From Kumtagia sp963829135 (GTDB lineage: Bacteria > Pseudomonadota > Alphaproteobacteria > Rhizobiales > Rhizobiaceae), in contig CAWHHO010000008.1 of assembly GCA_963829135.1 (NCBI GenBank), positions 937,044-1,001,043 on the forward strand: a stretch of DNA of 64,000 nucleotides. Direction: 5' to 3'. The position numbers were made by a program, and so were the translations under genes. Positions within the stretch are counted from its first letter, which is position 1. Every line of letters starts with the position of its first letter. A model generated the notes under the pieces. The model worked only from the letters and a program-made list of their open reading frames with translations. It made no database searches and was not told where the DNA came from. Of the stretch, positions 8,875 to 17,852 are shown piece after piece.

Positions 8875-9717
8875 TCAAATCATCTCCAGCCTTTGCTTGC
8901 CGCGCGGTGGCGGAAAGGCAGCATCGATGTCCGCGAGGTCGGCATGCGTCAATTCAATACGCAGCGCGGCGCGATTTTCGCTCACGTGCTCGATCCGAGT
9001 TGCCTTCGGAATCGCGATTACGCCGGGCTGGCGCATTACCCATGCAAGTGCGACCTGCGCAGCCGTCGCATCGTGCCTGCGGCCGATCTCGGCAAGTCGG
9101 CGGTCAGCGGCAAGGTCGCCCTGTCCGATCGGTGAATACGCCATGACCGGCAGGCCACGTTGCTGGGCTTGCGGGAGAAGATCGAACTCGATGCCCCGGC
9201 TCGACAGATTGTAGAGCACCTGATTGGTTTGTACCGCGCCACCACCGGCGCGATCAAGCTCGGCCATGTCGGCAACGTCGAAGTTGCTGACACCCCAATG
9301 CAGGATTTTGCCGACTTCCATCAGCCCTTCCAGCGCCTGCACCGTCTCCGCCAGCGGCACACCGCCGCGCCAGTGCAGCAGGTAAAGGTCGAGGCGGTCG
9401 GTACCAAGCCGCTTCAGGGTGGCCTCGCAGGCACGCACGACGCCGCTGCGCGACGCATTGGACGGCAGCACCTTGCTGACCAGGAACACCTCGTCGCGGC
9501 GGCCGTCGATCGCGTCGCGCACGACCTCCTCGGCGCCGCCGGAGCCATACATTTCCGCCGTGTCGATCAGCGTCATGCCGAGATCGAGACCATGCTTGAG
9601 CGCTGCAACCTCATCCACATGCTTGCGCCGGTCCTCGCCCATGTTCCAGGTTCCGAGGCCCAGCACGGGGACCTCGGTGCCGGCGGGCAAGCGGGTGGTC
9701 TTCACGGATGAGGACAT
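8875..9717 (-). CDS. Aldo/keto reductase
   Basis: 280-residue NAD(P)H-dependent oxidoreductase of the AKR superfamily. The catalytic tetrad is visible: Asp and Tyr in DTAEMYG, Lys in LVSKVLP, and His in LYLLHWRG. The C-terminal cofactor region IPKATRIEHVSENRAAL is also present. The ATG at 9717 is chosen because AAGGAG lies 6 bases upstream; the frame stays open 26 codons further up without a good ribosome-binding site. The substrate is probably a small aldehyde or ketone. It has its own orientation group with the next gene and no obvious operon partner. Confidence 0.92.
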   Translation of the reverse strand: MSSSVKTTRLPAGTEVPVLGLGTWNMGEDRRKHVDEVAALKHGLDLGMTLIDTAEMYGSGGAEEVVRDAIDGRRDEVFLVSKVLPSNASRSGVVRACEATLKRLGTDRLDLYLLHWRGGVPLAETVQALEGLMEVGKILHWGVSNFDVADMAELDRAGGGAVQTNQVLYNLSSRGIEFDLLPQAQQRGLPVMAYSPIGQGDLAADRRLAEIGRRHDATAAQVALAWVMRQPGVIAIPKATRIEHVSENRAALRIELTHADLADIDAAFPPPRGKQRLEMI

Positions 9718-9821
9718 GAGAAGCTCCTTGATCAACAGGGGCCTATTTAGGTCAACTGGATTTGCGCGGAAAGCGTCACCACGGAACGACGACAAGCTCT
9801 AGCCAGTTCGTCCGCGCCCGC

Positions 9822-10378
9822 TCACCTTTTTTCGATATGCGTCCGGCTGCTGTCCAGCGCGCGATTGGGCGTCACCCGAAACGAGAACACGTCGTCGAGA
9901 CCGAAGGGGACTACAACTTCAAAGCTTTCGTCGGCGTTGAGGCGAATGCCGACTGCATGGGTCTTCGAAGCAAGTACGCAAGCGCCTCGGCTGCCGAGCC
10001 CAGTTTCGGATAGGTGCCGCCGAAATGCGCGTCATACCAGAGATGCACGCGCGCCTGATTGCGCACTTCGACTGGCCTGGACAACCCTGCAAACTGCAGG
10101 GATGCGCGCCGGATGACCGCGTCTTCGGCCTCGTAGGAAAGGTCCAATCCATCGAAATAGAACAGGTCGATTTCCTTGATGCCGTGGCCGGGTGGCCTGC
10201 CTGTAAGGTGGTTCCAGACGGTATTGTAGAGCGCGCCGGATACCAGCAGCCAGTCCGGCATATCGAGGGCCTGTGCGCGGCTCGGCGCTCCATGGACAAA
10301 AGGTTCGGCCCGAACGATTTCGATCAAGGCTTGACGCTGGATTTCGAAGGGCTGTCCGGAAAAGCGCAGGTGGTCCAT
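9822..10378 (-). pseudogene. Nucleotidyltransferase-like protein (NTP_transf_6), frameshifted
   Basis: Member of the family once called DUF925, a nucleotidyltransferase-like fold of unknown substrate. The N-terminal frame shows LVSGALYNTVWNHLTG, GIKEIDLFYFD (the acidic metal-binding motif) and VRNQARVHLWYDAHFG. It then slips at about 9971-9977: the uninterrupted frame stops at 9911, whereas the next frame continues KTHAVGIRLN, VPFGLDDVFSF and VTPNRALDSSR to a stop at 9822, the normal family C-terminus. One missing base explains the break. Start ATG 10378. Sequencing indel and true pseudogene cannot be told apart here. Confidence 0.82.
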
Positions 10379-10418
10379 CGCCTGTTCTGATTGCGATTCG
10401 CAATACCTTGGCAATCGT

Positions 10419-12824
10419 CTACCCCCGCAGCACCCCGCCCGTCTGCTTCTTCACATTCTCGACGATCTTCCCGGCGAGCGCCTCGAAATCCTCGTCGGTC
10501 AGCGTGCGCTCCGCCGGCTGGATGGCGACTTCGATCGCCACCGACTTCTTGCCCTCACCCAGCGCCGCACCCTCGAACACGTCGAAAACCGACACGCCGG
10601 TGATCAGCTTCTTGTCGGCGCCGGCGGCAGCGCGCAGGATCACGCCTGCCTCGACCGCGCGGTCGACCACAAACGCAAAGTCGCGTTTCACAGCCTGGAA
10701 TGCGGACAGATCCAGCTTCGGCTTGGTCCGCGTTGGCTTTGCCTTGGGCTCGGGAATCGCGTCGACGAACACTTCGAAGCCGCAGAGCGGGCCGGAAGCG
10801 TCCAGCGTCTCCAGCGTCTTGGGATGGAACTCGCCGAAATGGCCGAGCACGACCTTGGGGCCGAGCTTGATGACGCCGGAGCGCCCCGGATGATACCAGC
10901 CGGGCGCGCCGGCCTCGACCTGCAGCCTGTCCACCGGCGCGCCGCAGGCTTCCAGGGCTGCCAGCGCATCCGCCTTGGCGTCGAACACGCCGACGGCCAA
11001 GGCATTGCCGGCCCAATGGCGGCCCGACCCTTCGAGTTTCGCCGTACCGCGGCGTACGCCGGCCGCGACGCGGCGCTGCGCCGACGGCGTGTCGCCCTCA
11101 TAAGTGCCGGACACTTCGAACAGCGCGACATCGCCGAAGCCACGGTCGGCATTGCGCTGGGCGGCGGCGACCAGCCCGGGCAGCAGCGAAGGCCGCATAT
11201 CCGACATATCGGCCGCGATCGGATTGGCAAGTCTGAGTTCGGCACTGCCTCCGCCAAAGGCTTCGGCGTGTTTTGCCGGGATGAACGACCAGGTCACCGC
11301 CTCCATCATGCCGCGCACGGCCAGCGCGCGCCGCGCCGCGCGGGTGCGGATCTGCAGCGTCGTCAGGATGCGCCCATTGACGGCGTCGTGGCTGGCCAGG
11401 GGCTGCGGCACGATTTTGTCGACGCCATGCATGCGCATGATTTCTTCGACGAGGTCGGCCTTGCCATCCACATCCGGACGCCAGGACGGCACCGCCACTT
11501 CCACCATCTCGCCCGTACCGTTCGACACGAAGCCGAGGCGGTTCAGGATGTCGAGGCTTTCCGCCTTGTGCACCTCGATGCCTGTCAGGCGCTCGACTTC
11601 GGAGAACGGGAAGGACACGATTTTCGGCACATGCCCGGCGTAGCCGACCACTTCGCTTCGCGTCGGCGTGCCGCCGCAGAGGTCCACGACCAGCCTCGTC
11701 GCAAGCTCCAGCCCCGGCACCATGAATTCCGGGTCGACGCCGCGCTCGAAACGGTAGCGCGCATCGGTGATGATACCAAGCGCACGACCGGTGCGGGCAA
11801 TGTTCAGCGGCTCCCACAGTGCCGATTCGATCAGCACGTCGGTCGTGTTTTCATCGCAGCCGGAATGCTCGCCGCCCATGACGCCGGCAATCGACTCCAC
11901 ACCGCTCTCGTCGGCAATCACACACATCTCCGCGGTCAGCGTATATTGGCGCTGGTCGAGCGCCAGCACCGTCTCGCCGCCTACCGCACGGCGGATGGTG
12001 AGATTGCCCGCGACCTTTTTCGCGTCGAACACGTGCAACGGCCGGCCACGGTCGAAGGTGATGTAGTTGGTAATGTCGACCAGCGCGTTGATGGGCCGCA
12101 GTCCGATCGCCAGCAGCCGCTGTTGCAGCCATTTCGGCGACGGTCCGTTGTTGACGCCGCGCACGAGACGCAGTGCGAAGCCGGGGCAAAGCTCCGGCGC
12201 ATCGATCTTCACCTTGACCGGGCAGTCACTGAAAGCAGGGACCGGCTCGATTGGCATCGTCTTCAGCCGGCCGAGGCCGCTCGCCGCAAGGTCACGCGCG
12301 ATGCCGTGGATGCTTGTGGCGTCCGGGCGGTTGGGTGTCAGGTTGATGTCTATGACCGGATCGTCGAGGTGCGCGTAAGCCGCGTAGCTGGTACCGACCG
12401 GCGCGTCTGCGGGAAGGTCGATGATACCTTCATGCTCGTCAGACAATTGCAGCTCGCGCTCGGAGCACATCATGCCCCGGCTCTCGACGCCCCGGATCCT
12501 GCCGACAGCGAGTGTGACATCGATGCCCGGAACATAGGCTCCCGGTGCTGCGAAAGCGCCGATGAGCCCGGCGCGCGCGTTAGGGGCGCCGCACACCACC
12601 TGCACGGGCGCGCCTGCGCCGGTATCGACCATCAGAACGCGCAGCTTGTCGGCGTCCGGGTGCTTTTCGGCGGTCAGAACCTTGGCGATGACGAACGGCT
12701 TCAGGCTGGACTTGTCGTCGACATGCTCGACCTCGAGGCCGATCGAGGTCAGACGCTCGACGATCTCATGAAGCGTTGCCTCGGTTTCGAGGTGATCTTT
12801 CAACCAGGAGAGGGTGAGTTTCAT
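10419..12824 (-). CDS. pheT: Phenylalanine--tRNA ligase beta subunit
   Basis: 801 residues, complete. It carries the N-terminal tRNA-binding OB-fold (residues about 40-150), the B3/B4 editing domain, the B5 DNA-binding-like domain (about 400-475), the catalytic-like core, and the C-terminal ferredoxin-fold anticodon-binding domain (FDX-ACB, about 705-800, with DFAFVVDRAV). It works only as a heterotetramer with PheS. Unusually, no pheS lies upstream: the transcript unit begins with a truncated ASCH gene joined to a repA fragment. It overlaps the end of the GFA gene by four bases (ATGA), so it is translationally coupled to it. Confidence 0.98.
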   Translation of the reverse strand: MKLTLSWLKDHLETEATLHEIVERLTSIGLEVEHVDDKSSLKPFVIAKVLTAEKHPDADKLRVLMVDTGAGAPVQVVCGAPNARAGLIGAFAAPGAYVPGIDVTLAVGRIRGVESRGMMCSERELQLSDEHEGIIDLPADAPVGTSYAAYAHLDDPVIDINLTPNRPDATSIHGIARDLAASGLGRLKTMPIEPVPAFSDCPVKVKIDAPELCPGFALRLVRGVNNGPSPKWLQQRLLAIGLRPINALVDITNYITFDRGRPLHVFDAKKVAGNLTIRRAVGGETVLALDQRQYTLTAEMCVIADESGVESIAGVMGGEHSGCDENTTDVLIESALWEPLNIARTGRALGIITDARYRFERGVDPEFMVPGLELATRLVVDLCGGTPTRSEVVGYAGHVPKIVSFPFSEVERLTGIEVHKAESLDILNRLGFVSNGTGEMVEVAVPSWRPDVDGKADLVEEIMRMHGVDKIVPQPLASHDAVNGRILTTLQIRTRAARRALAVRGMMEAVTWSFIPAKHAEAFGGGSAELRLANPIAADMSDMRPSLLPGLVAAAQRNADRGFGDVALFEVSGTYEGDTPSAQRRVAAGVRRGTAKLEGSGRHWAGNALAVGVFDAKADALAALEACGAPVDRLQVEAGAPGWYHPGRSGVIKLGPKVVLGHFGEFHPKTLETLDASGPLCGFEVFVDAIPEPKAKPTRTKPKLDLSAFQAVKRDFAFVVDRAVEAGVILRAAAGADKKLITGVSVFDVFEGAALGEGKKSVAIEVAIQPAERTLTDEDFEALAGKIVENVKKQTGGVLRG

Positions 12825-13249
12825 TCTGTCGTTCCAATTGGTCTTGGGACGCTGTTGCCGACATGGCGCGGCAGTCCGTCCGGCATATGAACGAAGGGCA
12901 GCTGCCAGCGGACATGCGCGTGATGCGTCGGCCGGTAGATGGCGGGCTGGTCCATGGAGCCCAGTGTGAAATAGATGCGGTCGCCGATGCGGCTGTCGGC
13001 ATAGGCGATCGGCGAGCCGCAGACGCTGCAGAAACTGCGCGTCACCGGTCCGTTCTCGAAGCGGCTTAGCGTGTCGCCACGCATGATCACTTCATCGGCC
13101 GCAAAACCGACAAACACCGAGACCGGCGCCCCGGACGCCCTGCGGCAGTCGATGCAGTGGCAATAGCCGACGAATTGCGGATCGGCGTCTGCCTCAAAGC
13201 GCACCGCGCCACAGCGGCAGCCGCCAGTGTGTTGAGGGGCATCGCTCAT
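12821..13249 (-). CDS. GFA family protein (CENP-V/GFA zinc domain)
   Basis: 142-residue protein of the glutathione-dependent formaldehyde-activating (GFA) family, a zinc-binding beta fold. The Cys pattern is visible: GGCRCGAVRFE, YCHCIDCRRASG and RSFCSVCGSPI, which together supply the usual two zinc sites. True formaldehyde activity is proven for few members, so the function is uncertain. It overlaps both neighbours by four bases (ASCH remnant upstream, pheT downstream), so the three form one coupled unit. Confidence 0.9.
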   Translation of the reverse strand: MSDAPQHTGGCRCGAVRFEADADPQFVGYCHCIDCRRASGAPVSVFVGFAADEVIMRGDTLSRFENGPVTRSFCSVCGSPIAYADSRIGDRIYFTLGSMDQPAIYRPTHHAHVRWQLPFVHMPDGLPRHVGNSVPRPIGTTE

Positions 13250-13530
13250 TCCGGCTTCGATCCGTTGTCAAGGGTTCCGGCGGACTGGTTACGGTCGTGG
13301 ACCTCGACCCGTTCGCAGAGTAATTCCATGGCGGGCGAGAAACCGCCATTTCGCTCGAAATAGCGCTTGTGGCCGTCTCGCCAATCCGTCAGCGTCCGCA
13401 GGCCTCCGCCCTCGGCAGTGGCAAAGATCTCGTCGACCTCGTCAAAGCGGCGGACCCTCACGGTGAGCGTCTCGATGATCGCCGCCGGGCGTCCCCCACC
13501 ATCGAGCACGATACAGCGCCATAGGCCTCG
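13246..13530 (-). pseudogene. ASCH domain protein, 5' half lost
   Basis: C-terminal part of an ASCH-domain (PUA-like, RNA-binding) protein. It is recognised from CIVLDGGGRPAAIIETLTV, RRFDEVDEIFATAEG and the closing YFERNGGFSPAMELLCERV, a strong family signature. Family members are about 150 residues; here homology starts abruptly at about 13530 and the preceding DNA is repA. The remaining frame could start at ATG 13533 (95 residues) but would lack the first half of the fold. The stop overlaps the GFA start. Homologues sit between pheS and pheT in several related genomes (recalled, not checked here), so the truncation marks a rearrangement. Confidence 0.8.
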
Positions 13531-13765
13531 CATGGACCGTAGGTTGGACAGCCTTGCCTTCCAGGTGCAGTTTCTTCAGATCGCTGGTCGATACTCCAAG
13601 GAAATATGCGGCTTCAGCGAGCGAAAGGTCGCGAAGCGTCTTCGTAGCGTTAGGCGGAAACGTCTCCAGCCGAAGGAGGTTTAGCTTGCGGCTGATGTCG
13701 CGGCCTTGGCCAGAAATAGTGTCGTCAAATCGCTGCTTGGCAGCAGCAAAGACGGGAACATTCAT
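13531..13765 (-). pseudogene. repA: 5' fragment of plasmid partition gene repA
   Basis: The frame opening at ATG 13765 (or 13801) reads DISRKLNLLRLETFPPNATK, then TLRDLSLAEAAYFLGVSTSD and LKKLHLEGKAVQP. This is the N-terminal helix-turn-helix region of RepA, the ParA-type ATPase of repABC plasmids. Only about 78 residues remain. The match ends at about 13530 exactly where ASCH sequence begins, and the frame runs on out of phase into ASCH to a stop at 13442. No Walker ATPase motif, repB or repC is present. It is a plasmid scar, and may still supply a promoter. Confidence 0.8.
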
Positions 13766-13781
13766 TCTGTTGGGACCCCAA

Positions 13782-13820
13782 ATGACGGCATTTAATGTCA
13801 AACTAGCGATTTACCGTCAT
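13782..13820. promoter_or_regulatory. Inverted repeat at the repA fragment start
   Basis: ATGACGG (13782-13788) and CCGTCAT (13814-13820) form a 7-base dyad with partial further symmetry, just upstream of ATG 13765. Its position fits an operator of a repA-type promoter, but no binding protein can be assigned from sequence. Confidence 0.45.
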
Positions 13821-13854
13821 TATGCCTGATTCTCATATCCAACAAGAGCTTTAA

Positions 13855-13873
13855 GGTTAACAAAAAGTTAACC
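13855..13873. promoter_or_regulatory. Perfect palindrome GGTTAAC-N5-GTTAACC
   Basis: A 7-base perfect inverted repeat with an AAAAA spacer lies about 90 bases before the repA fragment start, at the boundary with the integrase remnant. It could be an operator, a partition-like site or a recombination boundary. It overlaps the last codons of the decayed integrase frame. Confidence 0.45.
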
Positions 13874-14665
13874 CCAATTGCGACTGTTTGTTTGTTGAAC
13901 CCAGTCCACGGACATGTGTCGACGTTCTGCCCACCGCGGCCCACGTGTTGGCTCCGCCAGCAGCATGGCGCGATCGCGCAGCCCGCGCAGCGTGCCCCGG
14001 TCGAGCGTTTCCAGCATGGCAATCAGGTCCTCGGGCAACACCGCCTCCTTCTGCCGCGGCGGGACAGCGTGGGTGTTGCGGATGCCGGCCATTAGCGTTG
14101 CGGTATGAGGGTCCTTGCGGTCGAGCGGCTGGCCGCGCTGCGCAAAATTCCAGGACAGGGAACGACAGCCGCCGCTCGATCGTGGAAACAGAATTCGGTC
14201 TCCTGTCGCCGCTTACGGCCCCCGATGCGCAGGCGGTGATGTAGAGTCCGACGATCCGCGGATCGGGTGGAAACAGCTCCATGCCGTGCCGGCGGACCCA
14301 GCTGGCGAAATGCTTCCAGTCCGATGCATAGGCACGGCGGGTGTTGACCGAGCTCGCCGCCTCGACATAGTCCCGGGCGCGACCGGCGAGTTTTTGCAGA
14401 TGCGCCGGAACGCGCGGCGTTTGCTCTAATAGCGGGAGGGGAGGGGACGATGTCAGTCCCGGAATTCCTCCGGTACCCGCCCCATGTCCATGACGATGTC
14501 AAGAATGTCGGGCAGTTCCTCGTCGAGACGGTTGTCGGCGACGGGCGCGTTAGGTGCGTCCGACGGCTGGGTGGCCAAAGCATCATCTACCGCCCTCCTG
14601 CCGTGGGACGGTCCGGTGGCTGGCTTGGGGCGATTTTTGGTCGTTTGCTCGACGTTTTGGGGCAT
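13868..14665 (-). pseudogene. Site-specific tyrosine integrase, decayed and truncated
   Basis: Three frames together give the N-terminal two thirds of a rhizobial site-specific integrase. They are GPSHGRRAVDDALATQPSDA up to VPEEFRD (14665-14453), then HLQKLAGRARDYVEAASSVN, WKHFASWVRRHGMELFPPDP and GLYITACASGAVSGDRRPNS, and finally GIRNTHAVPPRQKEAVLPED and LIAMLETLDRGTLRGLRDRA. Frameshifts lie near 14450 and 14160. After RDRAML the homology is lost, so the whole catalytic domain (R-H-R-Y) is missing. It is inactive. It runs divergently from the DUF1403 fragment, a pairing often seen on rhizobial plasmids and islands. Confidence 0.8.
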
Positions 14666-14674
14666 TGCTTCGTC

Positions 14675-15066
14675 GGCGCGCTCGATGCGATTGTCCGCCG
14701 GCAGGAGCGATGGGCCGGCGCCTGGCGGCAGCGGCTGGCGCTTTCGGCAACCGCGGTGACGGCGCGGCAGGCGGGCCGTGTCGAGGATTAAAATGCGCTG
14801 CGCGATGCCGTGCTGCTCACTCGGCCGGGCGATTCTGTGTCGGTCGGCCCCGCCGGATCGATGCTACTGGCTTGGTGGCGGTTGGCGACCCGGCGATCGG
14901 AAGACCTGCTGACGAGAAAAACCCTCGGCGCGGTGCTGGAGGGATTTGGCTACGCGCTCAACGATGAGGCGCTCGGCGATCTGGGGGGCGGGCTTCGCCA
15001 ACTCTCCTGGCGCAAGCCTAACGATCGGAGCATTAGCGCAGTCTGCGCGCTTTTTAGCCGTGACTA
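14675..15066 (+). pseudogene. DUF1403 family protein fragment
   Basis: The frame reads GALDAIVRRQERWAGAWRQR, then ATAVTARQAGRVED, an in-frame TAA at 14789-14791, and on the far side NALRDAVLLTRPGD and a PAG-MLLAWWRLATRR segment. This is the N-terminal part of DUF1403, a family of unknown function common beside integrases on rhizobial plasmids and islands. The conserved Glu after VED has become a stop codon, and homology fades after about 14915. Only about a third of the protein is left. Confidence 0.65.
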
Positions 15067-15133
15067 ACTGGGCCGATAAGAACAGGCTCATCGGCACCGC
15101 CTGATCGCGTGAGATCGCTGGCAGACCAGGGGA

Positions 15134-16132
15134 TCACGCGCCTTGGGCGTCTGCCTCCTGGATCGCCGACAGCTTCCACCCGCCGCCGTTTTTGCGAACG
15201 AAGGTCCAAAGCTCTACCGCCTCTGTGGGCTCCTCCATGCCGCCGGCCAAAGCACCGGTGGCGCGGTCGCGCAGGACGTCGATGGCCTCATAGCGGAAGG
15301 CGGCAGTGGCATAGTCGTCCTCGCCCTCGTTCCACGCTTCAGCAATATCCGCCTGCATCAGCTGCACGCCGGATACCTCGTTGCGCACGCCGCGTTTGGC
15401 GTTTTCGGCTAGTTCCTCCGAGAAATAGGAGACCATCTCGGGCGTCGAGAGGCGGCGGAGAGCGGCGTGATCCTCATCCGCGAAGGCACGCTGCACCTCG
15501 CCCAGCCGGCGCTCGAATATGTCGAGATCGGCCGGATCGAGCGTGATATCGGTCATCTGCGGGGTCGCGGCTACCGCGCCGCCTCCGATGCGCGGCAGCG
15601 TGAAGCCGGCGGACGATCGGGTAGGCACAGACTGAGGTGCCGCATCGCGCTGCGAGGGCCGCCCGGGGCCTGGACCGCGGGCCGGAGCGGCGCCCGCAAC
15701 GACCGGCTGGCTGCGCGAGCGGAAGAAGGCCATCGCCAGCCAGACGAGCGCGCCGATCAGGAGCAGCTGGACCAGAAAGCCGAGGGCGCCCGCCATGCCG
15801 CCGAAGCCGTAGCCGAGCAGCATGCCGAATAGGCCTCCGATCAAGATGCCGCGCATCAGCCCCCCGCCCAGCCCGTTGAACAGGCCGGGCTGCTGCTGGC
15901 CCACCGTCTGCTGACGCGTCGCCGCGTTCGGAGCCGGGGTCATGCTGCGCTCGACGGGTCCGGTCTGGTTCGGAGCGGTTCGCGTGGGCGGTGCGGCCTG
16001 CTGCGTGCGTAAGCCACGGCTGCCGAAGCTGCCGCCGCGACGTGCCTCGGCAAAGTCCACCGAAACAAGCATCATGGCGACGAAGGCTGCCGATAGAAGA
16101 GGAATAAATCGAAAGCGTCCAAAGTTCATCAT
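15134..16132 (-). CDS. TIM44-like domain protein
   Basis: About 332 residues. The start at 16132 (MMNFGRFRF) has GGAGG about 11 bases upstream and gives an N-terminal hydrophobic signal or anchor, FIPLLSAAFVAMMLVSV. A low-complexity Gln/Pro/Thr-rich linker follows, then Gly-rich hydrophobic segments (GILIGGLFGMLLGYGFGG, LVQLLLIGALVWLAMAFF) that look like one or two membrane helices, and a C-terminal TIM44-like/NTF2-type domain (about residues 210-325, WKLSAIQEADAQGA end). Alphaproteobacterial members are membrane-tethered proteins of uncertain role, some likened to mitochondrial Tim44. It stands alone. Confidence 0.87.
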   Translation of the reverse strand: MMNFGRFRFIPLLSAAFVAMMLVSVDFAEARRGGSFGSRGLRTQQAAPPTRTAPNQTGPVERSMTPAPNAATRQQTVGQQQPGLFNGLGGGLMRGILIGGLFGMLLGYGFGGMAGALGFLVQLLLIGALVWLAMAFFRSRSQPVVAGAAPARGPGPGRPSQRDAAPQSVPTRSSAGFTLPRIGGGAVAATPQMTDITLDPADLDIFERRLGEVQRAFADEDHAALRRLSTPEMVSYFSEELAENAKRGVRNEVSGVQLMQADIAEAWNEGEDDYATAAFRYEAIDVLRDRATGALAGGMEEPTEAVELWTFVRKNGGGWKLSAIQEADAQGA

Positions 16133-16722
16133 GGCAAGCGTTCCTCCACTTGCCCGCTCAAGAACATTGCAAAGCGGGCCGATATCTAAGCGGTCCGACA
16201 TCGCGACGCCTCAAAAGTTCGCCAGAGGGGCCCGGTCCGCTGCGCTGGATATGGCAATATCCCGCACTCGTTGCAAGGAGGAGGGGATGTCGATGCGGCA
16301 GCTCACTTGGCAGCACGTCACTGGTCTGTTCGCCAACTGCCGGCGCCGCATGCTAGAGCTCTGGAGTATCCTTTACGTCATCTGATTGCGCGATGGAATG
16401 ACTCAATCGAGCGCCACATGAGTCCAGCGCCCCATCAAAGTGGTCAGTTCGTCACGTACCCTTGGAATGTCGGTTTCGAGGACTCACCGGAGTGACTGAA
16501 AAGTCCGGTCCGGACGCGTGAAACCGATGGGCAAACTTCCCCTGAAAGCGGCCGCCCGGCGACCGTCGGCTTCCGCGACTCGGATTGCAGGAAACAGAAA
16601 TTGAGCTCTGCAGGCATTGACGTGAGATAAACCCGGACGTCAGACGTCAATCCAGTGATCGGCAGTCCCGCGCGGCAAAAGCGGACGTTAGCTGCCGCAC
16701 TTAGATGTTCATCGGTGTCCCA
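16133..16722. other. Intergenic region, no gene supported
   Basis: About 590 bases between two minus-strand genes. Short frames occur on both strands but none has a recognisable product or a convincing ribosome-binding site. The right part holds GC-rich, repeat-like DNA with the string CCTGAAAGCGG, which recurs near 27899. Confidence 0.5.
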
Positions 16723-17596
16723 TCAGCGACCCGGCCCCTCGCTGAACACTTGGCAATCGAAAGTACCTTCCGAGTGCCTGCCATAGGATGCTGGGATTAC
16801 CTGACTAGGCCTCGTCGAGATCTCGCGGACCAGTTTTCGACGGATGGCGGTGGCGAACAGTTGGAGGTCGGTGACACCGATCGCGAAAGCGTCTGGTCCG
16901 CCAATGACACAATGCTCGAAATAGGAAATGAGGGACTTGTCCGTCGTGCCATTGCTCGGCAGCGTGATTGGAAGTCCGTTGATTGTAACACCTTGCGCCA
17001 ACAGGGAATCTCGCACGGGATCAAGGGGAGGTCCTACATTGTTGGGCCCGTCGCCAGAGACGTCGATCACCTTACGCGGGCTGTGGACGCCGCTTTCCGC
17101 GAACAAATCCTTCGCGGCCCACAAGGCGCCGGAGATCGATGTGCTAGGTCCTTCTGTCAGCGACCGCTCAACCGCCGTGTCTGCCGATAGCGACTGCTTA
17201 GCTAGTTCGCCTGCCAATGCCTGAGTATCTTTCAGGGTGTCAAGGATCGTCCACGGAATAACAACGGTTTGCTGACTTGGCCCGGCCCACTCAAGGTAGA
17301 GCACAACGATCCTGCCCGCTTCGCCCAACTCGATCGCGCTCGCTAGGTCTGCATGGCGGAAGGCACTGACATAGCCGTCGCGCTGCACTTTCTGTTCGGC
17401 TCGGCTCATTGAGGGCGAAGCATCGACGGCCAGGATCAATTCCATGTCGACTTCTGGACGGTAGTCTGCTGACCGGAACAGCGACGCGGCTTGAGACGTC
17501 GATCGCGGTGAAAAGGATCATTAAGCCGACCCGTGCGAAGCCGAGCACCTGTCTTGCAACCGCGTATCGGAATTTTTGAACGATGGCATAAACCAT
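16723..17596 (-). pseudogene. DUF1194 (von Willebrand A-like) protein, frameshifted near the signal peptide
   Basis: The main frame (from 17445) is a VWA-like DUF1194 protein. Its MIDAS-type DxSxS appears as VDASPSMS, with GDGPNNVGPPLDPVRD and INGLPI following. A signal peptide frame begins at ATG 17596 (basic N-terminus, then GLMILFTAID), but it is one base out of phase. Removing one base near 17493 gives a continuous protein of about 290 residues with a signal-peptidase site AA before SLFRSADYRPEV. Family members are exported and of unknown function. Without repair the protein would lack export; a start at ATG 17445 keeps the domain itself. Confidence 0.75.
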
Positions 17597-17852
17597 GATG
17601 CAAGAGACCCTTTGCAGTCAGTCGCTCGCTGTCGGGCCTAGGTCTGCGAAAGTAAGGAGGAAGTGCGCTTGCCGCACCAAGTGACTGGCACGAAGAGGTA
17701 ATTCACCGCGCATTGATAACCGGTGCGTTTCATCTCTTCCTCCTTCCACTCCGGCGTCGATTGATCGCTTGGAAGCGACGGCCGGTTGGATTACGCTAGG
17801 GAGCGCGCCGGGAGGGTGAAATGTCCCGAAAGGCTCCTGAAATCGACCTGAA

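Noticed and set aside
10824..12890. A 688-codon plus-strand open frame
   Set aside because: It lies antisense to intact pheT and has the low-complexity, Arg/His-rich composition of a shadow frame in GC-rich DNA.
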